NCBI GenBank assembly: GCA_030522415.1
Contig: CM060114.1
Coordinates: forward strand, 23,231,304 to 23,295,303
Reading direction: 5' to 3'
DNA from: Channallabes apus
Lineage: Eukaryota > Chordata > Actinopteri > Siluriformes > Clariidae
Length of the DNA: 64,000 bases
Shown here: positions 44,240 to 54,778 of the stretch, piece after piece
Numbering within the stretch: position 1 is the stretch's first letter
How the letters are laid out: the number at the start of each line of letters is the position of its first letter
Made by a program: the position numbers and the translations under genes
The notes under the pieces: model-generated
Seen by the model: only the letters and a program-made list of their open reading frames with translations
Told to the model about the DNA's origin: nothing
Databases searched by the model: none

Positions 44240-44383
44240 CAGAGCACTGCTGTGGAGGATAAGGGCTGAGGGGTGACTGCCCTTTTGGAGCTACTGGAGG
44301 AGCTATTGGAGGGGATTGTATTCCTTGAGGGTCTGGCTGACTATGCAGCAGGTTTAGGAGTGATGATTGGTCAGGTCTGTGCT
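44240..44383 (-). other. Candidate proline-rich exon (unproven)
   Basis: The minus strand has AATGTTTAG before the segment and GTTAAAG after it, which could be acceptor and donor. The 144-bp segment is open with phase 1-1 and encodes a proline-rich peptide including DQSSLLNLLHSQPD and QSPPIAPPVAPKGQSPLSPY. It contains an LLNLL sequence that fits an LXXLL pattern. Codon content is unlike the flanking AT-rich DNA, and no repeat copy exists elsewhere in the window. The splice sites are weak and I do not recognise the protein; it could be chance. Confidence 0.3.
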
Positions 44384-45489
44384 CTAAACATTGAATTTTA
44401 AAAGTACTGGACATACACGTATGAAGCCTATCAAACAAATTCCTTTTGGATTTGGAGGGGCACAATCCCCTCAGATTGACATGTCGAAAAACAAAATCTT
44501 ATATTCAATTCAATTTATTTGTATAGTGCTTTTAACAATTGTCATTGTCTCAAAGCAGCTTTACACAATCAAAAGAATTATTTAAGTTTGTATGGAATGT
44601 GAATGTGTACGAATCAAAATGGTCAGATTGTTCCTGGTGAGCAAGCCGCGGGCGACAGTGGCAAGGAAAAACTCCTTGAAATGGTAATACAAAGAAACCT
44701 TGAGAGGAACCAGACTCAACAGGGAACCCATCCTCATTTGGGTGAAACAGATAGCAGGAAATGATCTGCATTCATACAGTGTGTTAGGTGGCAGGCAGTT
44801 CAGCTATATTAGTTGATGTTAATTGATGTTGATATGGAGTCCAGGTAGTTATTGGAGACTCAGGTAGACTTGTAGGAAGACTCAGGTAGACTTGTAGAAA
44901 GTTCCAGTCCTGAACTATCGAACTGTCAAGTCCCCAGAGAAACAGGTGCCAACACCAGTCGAGGCCAGAACTTCTAGGTAGAGAGAATCATCCCCAGACA
45001 CCAGACGCATCCCAAAGAGACACACGGGGCATCCATGTGACGAGATCTCCAAGCAGAAGCGAGGCACCATGATGGGTCAGACAGATCCGGAGGGCAGAGG
45101 AAGTCTGGATCACTGGCAGCTCAGGAACGACATGTGTAGCTCGACAGAGAGAGAGAGAGAGTGAAAGGGGGAGAGAGGGAAGAGAAAGAGGGGGAGAGAG
45201 CAGAACAGGAGAGATGGCAGTTAGGTATGTTCACAGTCGTATAATGTGAATGTATATTTACTGTAGAGTGAAAGCAGGGACTCCGGCAGGACTAACTATG
45301 ACAGCATAACTAAAAGGGAGAGCCAGAAGGAAACACAAACATGAGGTGTCCCTGAAGTGTAAAGCAAACAATCACCTCACCGTCGACAAACCTGAGTGAT
45401 CAATGAGAGTGAGGAAGACAGAATCTAAGCATACAGTATCAGTTCACCGTAATACTCTACGCCCATGAGTCCCCAAATCTATTTATAAA

Positions 45490-47036
45490 AATGTTTGGCT
45501 AAATAAATAGGTTTTTAGCCTAGACTTAAACACTGAGACAGTGTCAGAGTCCCGAACACTATTTGGAAGACTATTCCATAATTTTGGGGCTTTGTAAGTC
45601 TGCCCCCAGCTGTAATTTTCATAATATGCGGTACTGACAAGCAGCCTGCATCCTTTGATCGAAGTAGGCGTGGCGGATTGTAAGACACTAGCAGTTCACT
45701 CAGATACTGCGGCGCGAGATCATTTAATGCTTTATATGTCAAGAGTAGTATTTTAAAATCAATGCAAAATTTCACAGGGAGCCAATGCAGTGAAGATAAG
45801 ATAGGGGTGATGTGCTCATATCTTCTGGTTCTAGTGAGGACTCTCGCTGCTGCATTCTGGACTAACTGAAGCTTGTTTATGCACCGAGCTGAACAACCAG
45901 ACAGTAAGGCATTATGTATATAGCTTTCATAAAAATGAAAACTAATACCATGCTTACGGATTATGTTGCCCAGAGGAAGCATGTAAAGGCAAAAAAAGCA
46001 GTGGGCCTAAAACTGAACCCTGCAGAATGCCAAACTCCACTAGAGAACATGCAGAATAATCACCATTTAAGTCTACATACTGATAACGATTGGTCAAATA
46101 GGATCTGAACCAGGAGAAGGCTGTACCCTTTATTCCTACTACATTTTCTAATCTGTGAAGAAGATTACTATGATCAATGGTGTCAAAAGCTGCACTGAGG
46201 TCGTGTAATACAAGCATCGTTACACAACCCTGATCAGAGGCCAATAGGAGGTCATTTACTACTTTAACGAGTGCTGTTTCTGTGGTGTGATGAGGCCTAA
46301 ATCCTGACTGATACAGTTCATGTATGCCATTTCTATGTAGATGTCATGTGCACTCAGCCGCGACCGGCACTAGGACCCGGAAGTAAGACGGTCGCGAACC
46401 TGGAAGCATAAAAGGAAACAAGATGGCGCCGCACATCGCTCTGTCATTGAGTTTTGCCCATGTTGCCTCGGATTCGTTCGTTGACTCGTGAGTACTCACT
46501 TTCTTGGGTTTACTTTCAAACTGAGTGTGTGTTTATAGGACGCGGGTTAGAGTGTGTCTTTCTCTTGCTCATTGATTTTGAGAGTCCTTATAACAAATCA
46601 CGTGATTACCCTGCCCGCTCATGTCCATCCGCGTTTAGGTTTACCATTAACGCTACAGGGCTAACTGCTAAAGCTAAGTCTTTCTGGTCTCCTCGGGTTA
46701 GTTCACGACAGTAGATATGAGCATACTGTAGCTGCTCCGTTACAATCTTTTCCAGGATCTTAGAGATAAAGGGGATGTTTGATATTGGCCTGTAATTGGA
46801 CAGCTGGCAGGGGTCGAGATCAGGTTTCTTAATTATTGGTTTGATAACTGCTAATTTAAAAGATTTTGGAACACAACCAATGCTGAGTGAGGAATTCATT
46901 ATTCTCAACAGGGGTTCTGTTATTGCTGGTACTATCTGTTTAAGAAAATGTGTCGGTATAGGATCTAGTATACTGGTTGATGAATTTGCAGAGGAGATGA
47001 GTGAAATTAGTTCATTCTCTTCAAGGGGAGTAAAAA
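45490..47036 (-). pseudogene. L2-type ORF2 fragment
   Basis: On the minus strand: [51 protein letters not shown]. The solo LTR (46710-46342) follows, then a segment that starts after a gap and carries [40 protein letters not shown] and HGISFHFY. It then jumps to NALLSGCSARCINKL, skipping the YADD-type motif and about 450 bp. The C-terminal block (HITPILSSLHWLPV, YKALNDLAPQYL) follows. The Lys in GIKGT is the residue replaced by a stop in copy 2. Inactive. Confidence 0.88.
46342..46710. repeat. Solo LTR with 5-bp TSD inside L2 copy 3
   Basis: 369 bp, TGTCATGTGCACTC...GTTCACGACA, flanked by GTAGA at 46337-46341 and 46711-46715. The outer heptamers TGTCATG and CACGACA are near-inverted. A CATAAAAGG box lies near 46407 if read on the + strand. 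Excising it restores the L2 frame region CTATGTAGATATGAGC. Family not identified. Confidence 0.88.
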
Positions 47037-47566
47037 TAGACCATATAGACACACTTTTGTTGTGTCTGACACATTGGGAAAAAAAACTGTTCATCTTTGC
47101 TAGTTTTTAAAACAGTTATGGTATTGTAATATAAAAGAATCAGTAAGAGACTGATAAGCATCTAGTTTTAATCAGGTATTTTATGTATCTTTGAACAAAA
47201 CAGAATGTGTATTCTCCTGTTTTGTGCAGATTATTCTTCCAAAACTAGTCAAAGTTAAAACAGTAAAGTTTAAGTACTGTAATGTTTGTGTGTCTTAATT
47301 GTTAATGTATTGTTATGCCAATTATAATCAGTGAAAATGGACAATAAAAAAAACCTTACAGATTGTTTTGAACACAGAACTGAGTTAATGAAAGTCGTTG
47401 GTGTGTGTCCATAGCAAAACAACAAACTTATAGCACTTCGAAAGACCTTTATTTCGGGTATAGTGACTGATGTGCCTAACTTTTTCTAGCAGACCCTCAT
47501 TTTCAACTGAATAATCCATGATGTTTCATGAATATGTAAGATGTATTGACATCTGGCTAAGTGACA
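47037..47566. other. AT-rich spacer
   Basis: Nothing recognised between L2 copy 3 and the Harbinger element. Confidence 0.45.
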
Positions 47567-47756
47567 CCTGGGGCCTGTTTCAGAAAGGAGGTTCAAACAA
47601 CTCGGAGTTTAAACTTGAACTCTGAGTTGATTGACCCAGATATTGAAAACTCAGAGTTTTCGGTTTCAGAACAGCTGATCTGAGTAAGGTCAATCAACTC
47701 TGAGTGGACTAACTCAGAGTTAAGCGTGTACACCACGACTCTAAAAAGCCATTATC

Positions 47757-47962
47757 AATGGAGCGCAGATATTACGAGTCACCATGACAACAGGAGAAAA
47801 AAAGATATCTGCATTTTTCCCCCAGCTAAACTTGATATGCTCATGCAAACTTACAGCAAATATGAGCACATATTAAAAAAAAAAAAAAAAAGTAACACCA
47901 CTGCATGTGCGAAACAGAGACAGGTAGCGTGGGAAAACATAGCTGCTCAAGTTAATGCGTAA
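47757..47962 (+). pseudogene. Harbinger Myb/SANT-like protein, N-terminal fragment
   Basis: The open frame ends at 47960-47962. It contains ICIFPPAKLDMLMQTYSKYE and CAKQRQVAWENIAAQVNA, the tri-helical Myb/SANT pattern (conserved LDxLxxxY and W-xxIAxxVNA) of the DNA-binding partner encoded by Harbinger elements. A poly-Lys run (47877-47891, A-rich) may be an expanded slip site. The presumed ATG at 47757 is out of frame with the domain because of an indel before 47800, and a stop follows the domain directly. A fragment only. Confidence 0.7.
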
Positions 47963-48096
47963 TTTTACATTTAAAGTATTTAAATATTTCAGTATAATAG
48001 ATAATAAGTAATGTGTGACGTTTAAATTTTCTAGGAAATAAAGAAGACCAAATAAAGTGTTGTGACTTGTGTTTATTTCATTTCATTTATTTTATT

Positions 48097-48520
48097 TTAT
48101 TTTTTGTGGTGGTGGTGAGTGTGCATAAAGCGTTTCAGAGCGAGGCACACTTTCCATACAGCTCTGCATACAGTGGCCTTACTAATATGCTCCGCATCCC
48201 CGATATTGTACAGAAAGCTTCCATTAGCAAAGAAACGTAAAGCTGCACATAGTATCTGCTCGGATGTAAGAGCACAGCCATGATGGGTGATATTAGTGAT
48301 GTAAGGACGGATTAGATTATGGATATATGTAATTGATAGCAATGAAAAACGGTAACGCTCAAACAAAAATGTACGGGGAAAAGAGAAAAATCCTTGCCCG
48401 ACGTAAATGTAATTCTCTTCCAATTAATGCAGCCTCCTCATCTATGGGATCCTCCAAAAAAGGACAAGCCATTCTCCTAACTGTCTTCTCTGTTTGTGTC
48501 CGAAATGTCGGCAATGAATG
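48097..48520 (-). pseudogene. Harbinger transposase (HARBI1-like), N-terminal fragment
   Basis: On the minus strand, FLEDPIDEEAALIGRELHLR in one frame leads, after a shift near 48400, to FPRTFLFERYRFSLLSITYI, then HNLIRPYI, CALTSEQILCAALRFFANGS, and FLYNIGDAEHISKATVCRAV. This is the N-terminal helix-turn-helix portion of HARBI1-type transposases (ALRFxAxGSF, GDxxxISKATV). The frame ends in a poly-His/Lys tail at about 48110, and the DDE catalytic domain is missing. Inactive, but clearly assigns the element. Confidence 0.85.
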
Positions 48521-48818
48521 ACTAAGGCTACGGCGAGAAATATCGCTGCGTCTTTAAAAAAAGGGGAGGAGACCGACAGAAACTCCGAGTTCAGAGAATA
48601 AAACCTGCTCCTTACCAGGTTAGGTTCACAGAGTAAGTTGCCACGGTAACTGACTCTGAGTAATAGTTACCTCTCTTTCAGAAACAATCTTGAGTTACCC
48701 TGCTTTCTCGGGTTTGACAAAGCTGCCTTTTTGAAACGGAAAACTCTGACTTTCTCTTACCTCAGGGTTACCAAACTCTGAGTTTTCACTTAAACTCCTT
48801 TCTGAAACAGGTCCCAGG

Positions 48819-50354
48819 TTTCCCCAGGACTGTTATTGATGTCTCAGCTTTTCTCACCTATACATTCAGATTCCTCACAAAAATACAGGGATTACTGAAG
48901 CCAGGGAGATAAACAAAAATAAAGCATGGTTTCTGAAACATTCATTGATATGCCATTCCTTTGCACACACAAAAAAAACTGAGTAAAAACATGTTGTATT
49001 ATTACAGTATATTATGACTGAAACAAAATTGCGCCAATGTGAGCAGCCCCACCTCAATCATAACACACTCAGATCACAAAGAGTGGCAACTCCCGCAAAG
49101 CAAACCAAATGCAAGATCAACAACATTACCCTAGAAAAACATTGATTATTACATAAGCATTGATTATTATTTTTTTTTTGTTTTTTTTCTAAACTTAGGC
49201 TACTGTTGTTTACTTACAATATTTGTTCTTTAAAAAAATACATTTAAATTAGGTTTGGGCTCCAGGATGTTGAGTCAGCATTGTGATCCCCCTCTTTAAT
49301 TTCCCATGTAGTCTAATCAGTGCTCATCTGCATGCATAAAGTTTGCCAGAGTGCGCCAGCAGAAGTAGACTAATGATTATAAATGTGTCTGGAGAACAGC
49401 AAGGAGACTCTGACCATTTTAATATTTCATTGATAAATTAGTGATTTCTGTTTTTGTCTGTAGTGATATGTCATCTCGTCATCCGTGCAGCAACGGATGT
49501 GCCTCTCGTTTCATATGAAATGATCCTGTATAATAATAATACGTAATCCTGTATTCAGGGTCATGGGGGGGCTGGAGCAAATACCAGGAGACTCGGGGCA
49601 CGAGGTGGGGTACACCCTGGACAGGGTGCCAATCCATCGCAGGGCACGCACACACACACACACACACACACTACGGGCAATTTGGGAACGCCAATTAACC
49701 TAACTTACATGTCTTTGGACTAACCCGGAGTGCTAATGAGAGTGCAAATAAGAAACATACATTTAATTAAAATTCCAAATTTCAATAGTAATTTTAGTAC
49801 TGCAATTACAGTAGGTGGACAACCAGACTGCTCATTACCGTCGCGCTCACCGCCGTGGAAACGCGGCAGCGGCCAAAATAAACCAGTAGCATTTCAAAAT
49901 AATTCGTGAAATGACCGCCAGGTTGCGCAAATTGACATTTTCCGTCGTCTCAGTTTTTAAATATATTCAGAGCTTAAGTCATAATAAAGTCATAACAATA
50001 TGTTGTAGCGAAGAAATACTACAATTATGATAATTTACACATCCAAGTACTGTGTCCAACAAACATGAAAAACTATAAATATAAAAAAATATGAGTTAGA
50101 AAACATTGGTTTTATTTTGTTTAGACAGACTCTCTGTTTTTATCTGTTTAGTGTTATTATTAAAGAAAACAGCACAAACAACAGCACTAGGGCTTTTTAA
50201 AAAATTTATTTCAACAATACTTACAGTTGTTAGAGTTTAAGACATCAAGATTTAAATATAGAAATAACTAAAACAAATAGAGCAAACTTCCAGAATAGAT
50301 AATAAAAAAATAAATCAATAAAAAAGATGTATGCAGTATAATCGGGGCCTCTCA
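48819..50354. other. Intergenic with repeat fragments
   Basis: No gene. A family X fragment lies at about 49190-49500 (TCTGACCATTTTAATATTTCATTGATAA-type block, given here in part). A common teleost repeat with a (CA)n core is at 49553-49735. The rest is AT-rich without features. Confidence 0.6.
49553..49735 (-). repeat. Common teleost interspersed repeat with (CA)12
   Basis: GGCACGAGGTGGGGTACACC, CTGGACAGGGTGCCAATCC, ATCGCAGGGCACG, a CA array (about 49648-49671), then ACATGTCTTTGGACT. This consensus-like block is widespread in fish genomes; I do not name the family. Orientation is uncertain. Confidence 0.7.
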
Positions 50355-51061
50355 TTACATTATTTGCTCGCACTTCATCTGGCACTGAACCAAAATATAT
50401 TGTCTTACATTTGTGAATAAAATATCATTGTTTTTTTCAGAGATTTATTTGTGCAAAATAATATTTATGCAATATAATTACAGGCTCTGGATTCGTTTTT
50501 CGTTTGCAGTATAAAACCAAAATACATCTTACTATTTTTGAGAGATTTGTTTAAAAAATAAATTTTAAAAAATAAATTCAGATATTTGTCTGTACAAAAT
50601 AATATTTATGCAATATAATCACAGGCTCTTGATTCGTTATTCGTTTGCAATATAAACCAAAATACATTAACCATATAATATAAACCAGAATATAAACCAA
50701 AATATTTAATTTGTTGTATTAAATATTTATGCCGTCTCATAAAGGATCCAGAGATTTCGTTGTACTAAATATTTTTGCTGTATAACCATCTTAATTTGTT
50801 AACCGTATATTTTTTTTCTGCAATTCAGTTGTACTGAATGATGTTTATGCAGTATAATCAAGCTCTCTTATTTCGTTATTTGTTCGCATTTGGCTTGCAC
50901 TTGCTGCATTGCACATTACTGAGGATCCAAGCGTGGCAACGCATGCTTGGTTTAAGTTGGACATTGACGCACATATTGTAAATGAATGTGAATCGTAGGG
51001 CATTATATTCCTGTCACAATTCTCACAGCTGCACAGTATGTATTGAAATAATAACAATAGT
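50355..51061. repeat. Family X, copy B, left part
   Basis: Collinear with 24116-24430 and 25285-25369 of copy A, with an internal segment of copy A absent. Ends at AACAATAGT (51061), where the DIRS element begins. Confidence 0.8.
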
Positions 51062-51243
51062 GTTCCCTTTTGAGGCTTCACTCAATGCTGCGTTAGAACG
51101 CTTATGGGAACTATCTTGTGAAGCATGTGTGGAAAAACGCCATTATCTGGCTATATATAACCTCGGTCAGGTGACGTCATCTGATTACATCAGGTGGAGG
51201 TTATAAATACTGGAAAGCCGGCAACAAAACCTCAGATCATTTG
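51062..51243 (+). repeat. DIRS left inverted terminal repeat
   Basis: Begins GTTCCCTTTTGAGGCTTCAC. It is the inverse of 55996-56177 with few changes; shared landmarks are GACGTCA and CCAGATAATGGCG-type blocks. Confidence 0.92.
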
Positions 51244-51349
51244 TCTTCATGCCGACTTGTGATCGCGTGTGTGCAGCAAGCATTTAAAAAAAAAAAAAAA
51301 AGCCATTCTTAACATAGAGAGAAAAAAGCAATAAAACTCATCAGATATA

Positions 51350-52908
51350 ATGGCCGAGTTTAGTGTTTCATGCCCGTGCGGTAACCGTCTTTCTCAAGAC
51401 AATACTCATAGCCTCTGTTTTGAATATTTGGGTGAAAGCCACGCTCTCCTTGGACTTGAAGGAGAGTGTGAGCACTGTGATAATCTCCAGATGAAGGTGC
51501 TACGAGCGCGTCTCGCATTCTTTAGGGAGCCACGAGCCGCTCTGCACTCCTGGGGCTCACAGGTTGATTTGGCCGAGGCACGAGAGACGGAGCCCCTCCT
51601 TTCTCTCGCTTCCTCCCCGGATCACGCTCTCTCTCCCTCCACTTCGCGAGCGCAATTCGGTGCTTCACGGGAGTGTTTGGGAGAGACTCACTCTCTTGCT
51701 TCTTTTGAAATGGATGTAGCTACCTCAGAACGATCCTCTAGGGATGATAAAGAGTATGAGGAATTAATTGAGGTTATAACACGCGCAGTCGAACATTTAC
51801 ACATTGACTGGCCACAGGAGCCAGCTCATACAAAACGTTCCAAACTGGATGTAGATGCGGTCATATTATTTCACCAGTTTTGACGCGTAGCTCTGATTTA
51901 AAATTTCACTCACACACCAGAAGTCCAATCTCTTTGTCTCTTGTAGTTTATTTTGTCAGCATCAAAGAATCAACACTTCATACAGTCGTCTTGAGTAAAT
52001 CCACTGTGATTACAGACACCAGTTGCTGCATCTTGCAAATCTCTGACTTTTACAACAACCTGTTTGCTGTATCTTGTAAATTACAGTCTTGGCTTAGGTA
52101 TATAACAACACTCTTGCTATATATATCCACTAACGGGAGCTTACGGTTACAACAACCTAGTTGCTGTATCTTACATTCTTAGCTCTGGATGACAGATTTC
52201 TGTCGGGTGGCCAGGAGTTGGCGCCACAACACCGCTCTCTCCCCTTTTTTGATGATCTCCACAACGAGTTATCTCGTTCATGGAGACGTCCTTTTTCTTC
52301 CCGTATTTTTGTACCTTCAACTTCGTTTTATTCGAACATTGTTGATGCAAAGGCACAGGGTTATGTGATGATGCCCCAGATTGAGGAGACGCTCGCGGGC
52401 TATCTTGTTCCTGGAACATCATCCTCATTAAAAAAGCCAACCCTTCCCTCCAAGGCATGTAGAACTTCTTCTACCCTGTTAGGGAAGGCGTTCCAAGCAG
52501 CTGGTCAGGCCGGCACTTCCTTTGCACACCATGGCAGTTTTGCAGGTTAATCAGGCTGACCTGCTGAATGATCTGAGCACGAGCGGCAATATGAATCAGG
52601 AAGCGTTCATAGAATTACGCCGGGCTACTGATTTGTCCCTGCGTGCGACGAAACAGACAACCCGTGCTATTGGCCGTTCTATGGCCTCCCTAGTGTCTGC
52701 AGAGAGGCACCTCTGGCTAAATCTAACTGGCATTAAGGACAAAGATCGGGCATTCCTTCTCGATGCTCCCATCTCAGCCTCAGGCCTATTTGGCGAAGCA
52801 GTAAATACTGTCGCCACCAGATTTAGAGAGGCCAGTCTTTTGGGAAATTTATCCCACGCCGTGTCCAGGTGTCGAGGCCATCGGCCACCCAACCTCGACC
52901 CGATCTGA
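51350..52908 (+). pseudogene. DIRS Gag-like ORF1, split by an LTR
   Basis: The first part starts at ATG 51350 (MAEFSVSCPCGNRLSQDN) and runs with Ser/Glu-rich sequence to KRSKLD at 51849. After the BEL LTR it resumes at DDRFLSGGQELAPQ (about 52188). It has a conserved middle (LPFFDDLHNELSRSWRRPFS, YVMMPQIEETLAGYLVP), and, after a shift near 52530, LLNDLSTSG...RATKQTTRAIGRSM and LWLNLTGIKDKDRAFLLDAP. Early cysteines (CPCG, CEHC) could bind zinc. This is the typical DIRS ORF1 organisation in fish. Function is lost because of the LTR and a frameshift. Confidence 0.85.
51850..52185 (-). repeat. BEL/Pao solo LTR inside DIRS gag
   Basis: Homologous to the BEL LTRs at 8425 and 14961 (TGTAGATGCGGTCAT, CATCAAAGAATCAACACTTC, GTCGTCTTGAGTAAATCC). 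Flanked by CTGGA (51845-51849 and 52186-52190). About 336 bp, so its U3 is shorter and diverged. The last nine bases before the right TSD do not match the other LTRs. Excision would rejoin the Gag frame at KLD/DR. Confidence 0.83.
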
Positions 52909-53069
52909 ATCTCGCTAGACGAGAGGCGCAAAAGGAAAGCGTCAATAGCCGCGCACCCCCCCCGTAAGGACTGGGGCACGGCTCGGCGCCCCCCTAAGGC
53001 CGCTACCAAAAAAATAGACCGCTGTGTCTTCTTCGCGAAGAAGCGTTCCTGAGAGCAGAGCTCAGGACC

Positions 53070-54100
53070 GTGAGGGTTACCCCCCCTGGAGACGGGCATA
53101 TAGGAGCATGCCCCCCCAGGCACCCCCAGGAGATTGATGTTCAGTTTCCGCCGCCTTTGGTGTTTCGGACAACACCGGTCTCCGACACGTTAGTCCTTCG
53201 GTCGCATCCTGCTATATTCCAGGACACCGAACCACTAACACCCCCCAGCCCAGTAGAAGTACTTGCACCCCTTTCGGAGAAGCTGGCAGCGTGGAAGCTA
53301 CTGCCAGGCATATCCCCCTGGGCTTTAAAGACTGTAGAGAAAGGATACAGGATCCAGTTTGCATATCGCCCTCCGCGTTTCAACGGCGTGGTCTCCACTT
53401 CTGTGATACCGGAAAAGGCGCATTTTCTGAGTTCCGAACTCCAGAAATTACTGCAGAAGGGAGCCATAGAACAGGTTGGATGCAGTTCTGGCTCCCTTGA
53501 GACTCCAGGGCATCCGCATTTTGAATTACATAGACGACTGGCTAATCCTGGCCCAGTCTCAGCAGCTAGCACTTCGACACCGGGATGTCGTCCTAGCTCA
53601 TCTTCACTCGCTGGGATTGAGACTCAACGCCACGAAAAGCGTTCTCTTTCCAGCACAAATGACAACCTACTTGGGCGTCAGGTGAAATTCGATTGCTATG
53701 CAGGCACATCTGTCTCCTGCTCGCGTCGAATCCATAAACAACGCTCTGAAGGAAATCAGACTGGACCAAGAAGTGACTGTACATCACTTACAAAAATGTT
53801 TAGGCCTCATGGCAGCTGCATCCATGGTGATACCCTTGGGTCTCCTGCACATGAGAGCTTTTCAGCTGTGGTTAAGAGCCAGGGGAGTTCACACGAGAAC
53901 AAATCTCCGAAGGCAGATAAGGGTTACGCGCAAAGGACTTCGTACCCTTTCTATGTGGTTCAGACCCCGGTTTCTCGCCTTGGGTTCCACTCTAGGTCCG
54001 TCTTGTCGTCGCAAAATGCTAACGACAAACGCTTCCCTTACCGGCTGGGGTCTTTAGAGGCCACCTTTTCGCATGGCACATCAATTGCCTCGAAATGATG
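53070..54100 (+). pseudogene. DIRS reverse transcriptase, palm partly deleted
   Basis: One frame carries the N-terminal side (PLSEKLAAWKLLPGISPWAL, KTVEKGYRIQFAYRPPRFNG, ELQKLLQKGAIEQV). At about 53475 it jumps to MDAVLAPLRLQGIRILNYID (a different frame), with the catalytic YIDDWLILAQ at about 53523-53552, then RLNATKSVLFPAQMTTYLGV. Next is the connection to RNase H (SINNALKEIRLDQEVTVHHL). The segment holding the first catalytic Asp block and the FGL-type motif is absent, about 130 codons by comparison with what DIRS RTs normally show. Inactive. Confidence 0.86.
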
Positions 54101-54778
54101 GCTCTATTTTTAGCTCTACAGCATTTCCTCCTGCAGCTGAGAGGCTACCATGTCCTAGTGCTGGTGGACAGCACATCGGTAGTCTCCTACATAAATCGCC
54201 AGGAAGGCCTGCGTTCGCGACGCTTGAACCAGCTAGCACATCAGGTTCTGCTCTGGGCTCAGGACAAGTTCCTGTCCCTCAAGGTGATTCACATTCCAGG
54301 GTACAGGAATGTGGGAGCAGACTTTCTGTCCAGACAAGCTGTGAATCACGGGAAATGGAAACTCCACCCCGAAGTAGTCACTCAAATCTGGGAGAGATTC
54401 TCTACAGCAGAAGTGGACCTCTTTGCCTCACAGGAGACTGCACAATGTCCCCTCTACTACTCTCTGACTCATCCAGCTCCCCTGGGTCTGGACGCGTTGG
54501 CCCATACGTGGCCCAATTTACGCCTCTATGCGTACCCTCCGATAGCTCTGCTCCCGGGAGTCCTGGCGAGGGTCCGTCAACACGGTTTGCGCCTCTTATT
54601 GATAGCGCCCCGTTGGCCGGCCCGAGTATGGTTCTCAGAGATAATATCGCTCCTCGACGGCTCACCTTGGATGATTCCAGTGAGGAGGGATCTTCTATCT
54701 CAGGCGCAGGGGACAATATTTCATACCCGGCCTGAGCTCTGGAACCTTCACGCTTGGCCCCTGAACAGGACCAATTGA
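54095..54778 (+). pseudogene. DIRS RNase H and C-terminal Pol region
   Basis: An open 227-codon stretch after a break near 54058. RNase H blocks: LFLALQHFLLQLRGYHVLVL, then VDSTSVVSYINRQ (Asp), and HIPGYRNVGADFLSR (Asp). The conserved stretch between RNase H and recombinase in DIRS elements follows: VDLFASQETAQCPLYYSL, ALAHTWPNLRLYAYPPIALL, APRWPARVWFSEI. The end overlaps the recombinase frame by about 25 bp. This part alone looks undamaged. Confidence 0.86.

Larger units (their letters stand above)
44500..47036 (-). mobile_element. L2-type LINE, copy 3
   Basis: Minus-strand copy with the AATTC tail at 44500, a full 3' UTR (one 51-bp unit near 45020-45070), and ORF2 from the RT N-terminal part to the end. 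It has an internal deletion near 45926 and a solo LTR at 46342-46710. Homology to copy 2 starts at about 47036, so it is 5'-truncated within RT. Confidence 0.92.
47567..48818. mobile_element. PIF/Harbinger transposon, internally deleted
   Basis: The termini CCTGGGGCCTGTTTCAGAAA and the complement of the right end CCTGGGACCTGTTTCAGAAA form inverted repeats; both are followed by AGGAG. Subterminal ACTCTGAGTT motifs occur repeatedly at both ends. It keeps pieces of the two genes typical of the family in divergent or convergent arrangement: a Myb/SANT-like protein (+) and a HARBI1-like transposase (-). The usual 3-bp TSD could not be fixed. At 1.25 kb it is far shorter than an autonomous copy. 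Confidence 0.88.

Noticed and set aside
52596..53123. 175-codon minus-strand frame in the DIRS element
   Set aside because: Antisense to Gag; no motif and no conservation logic.
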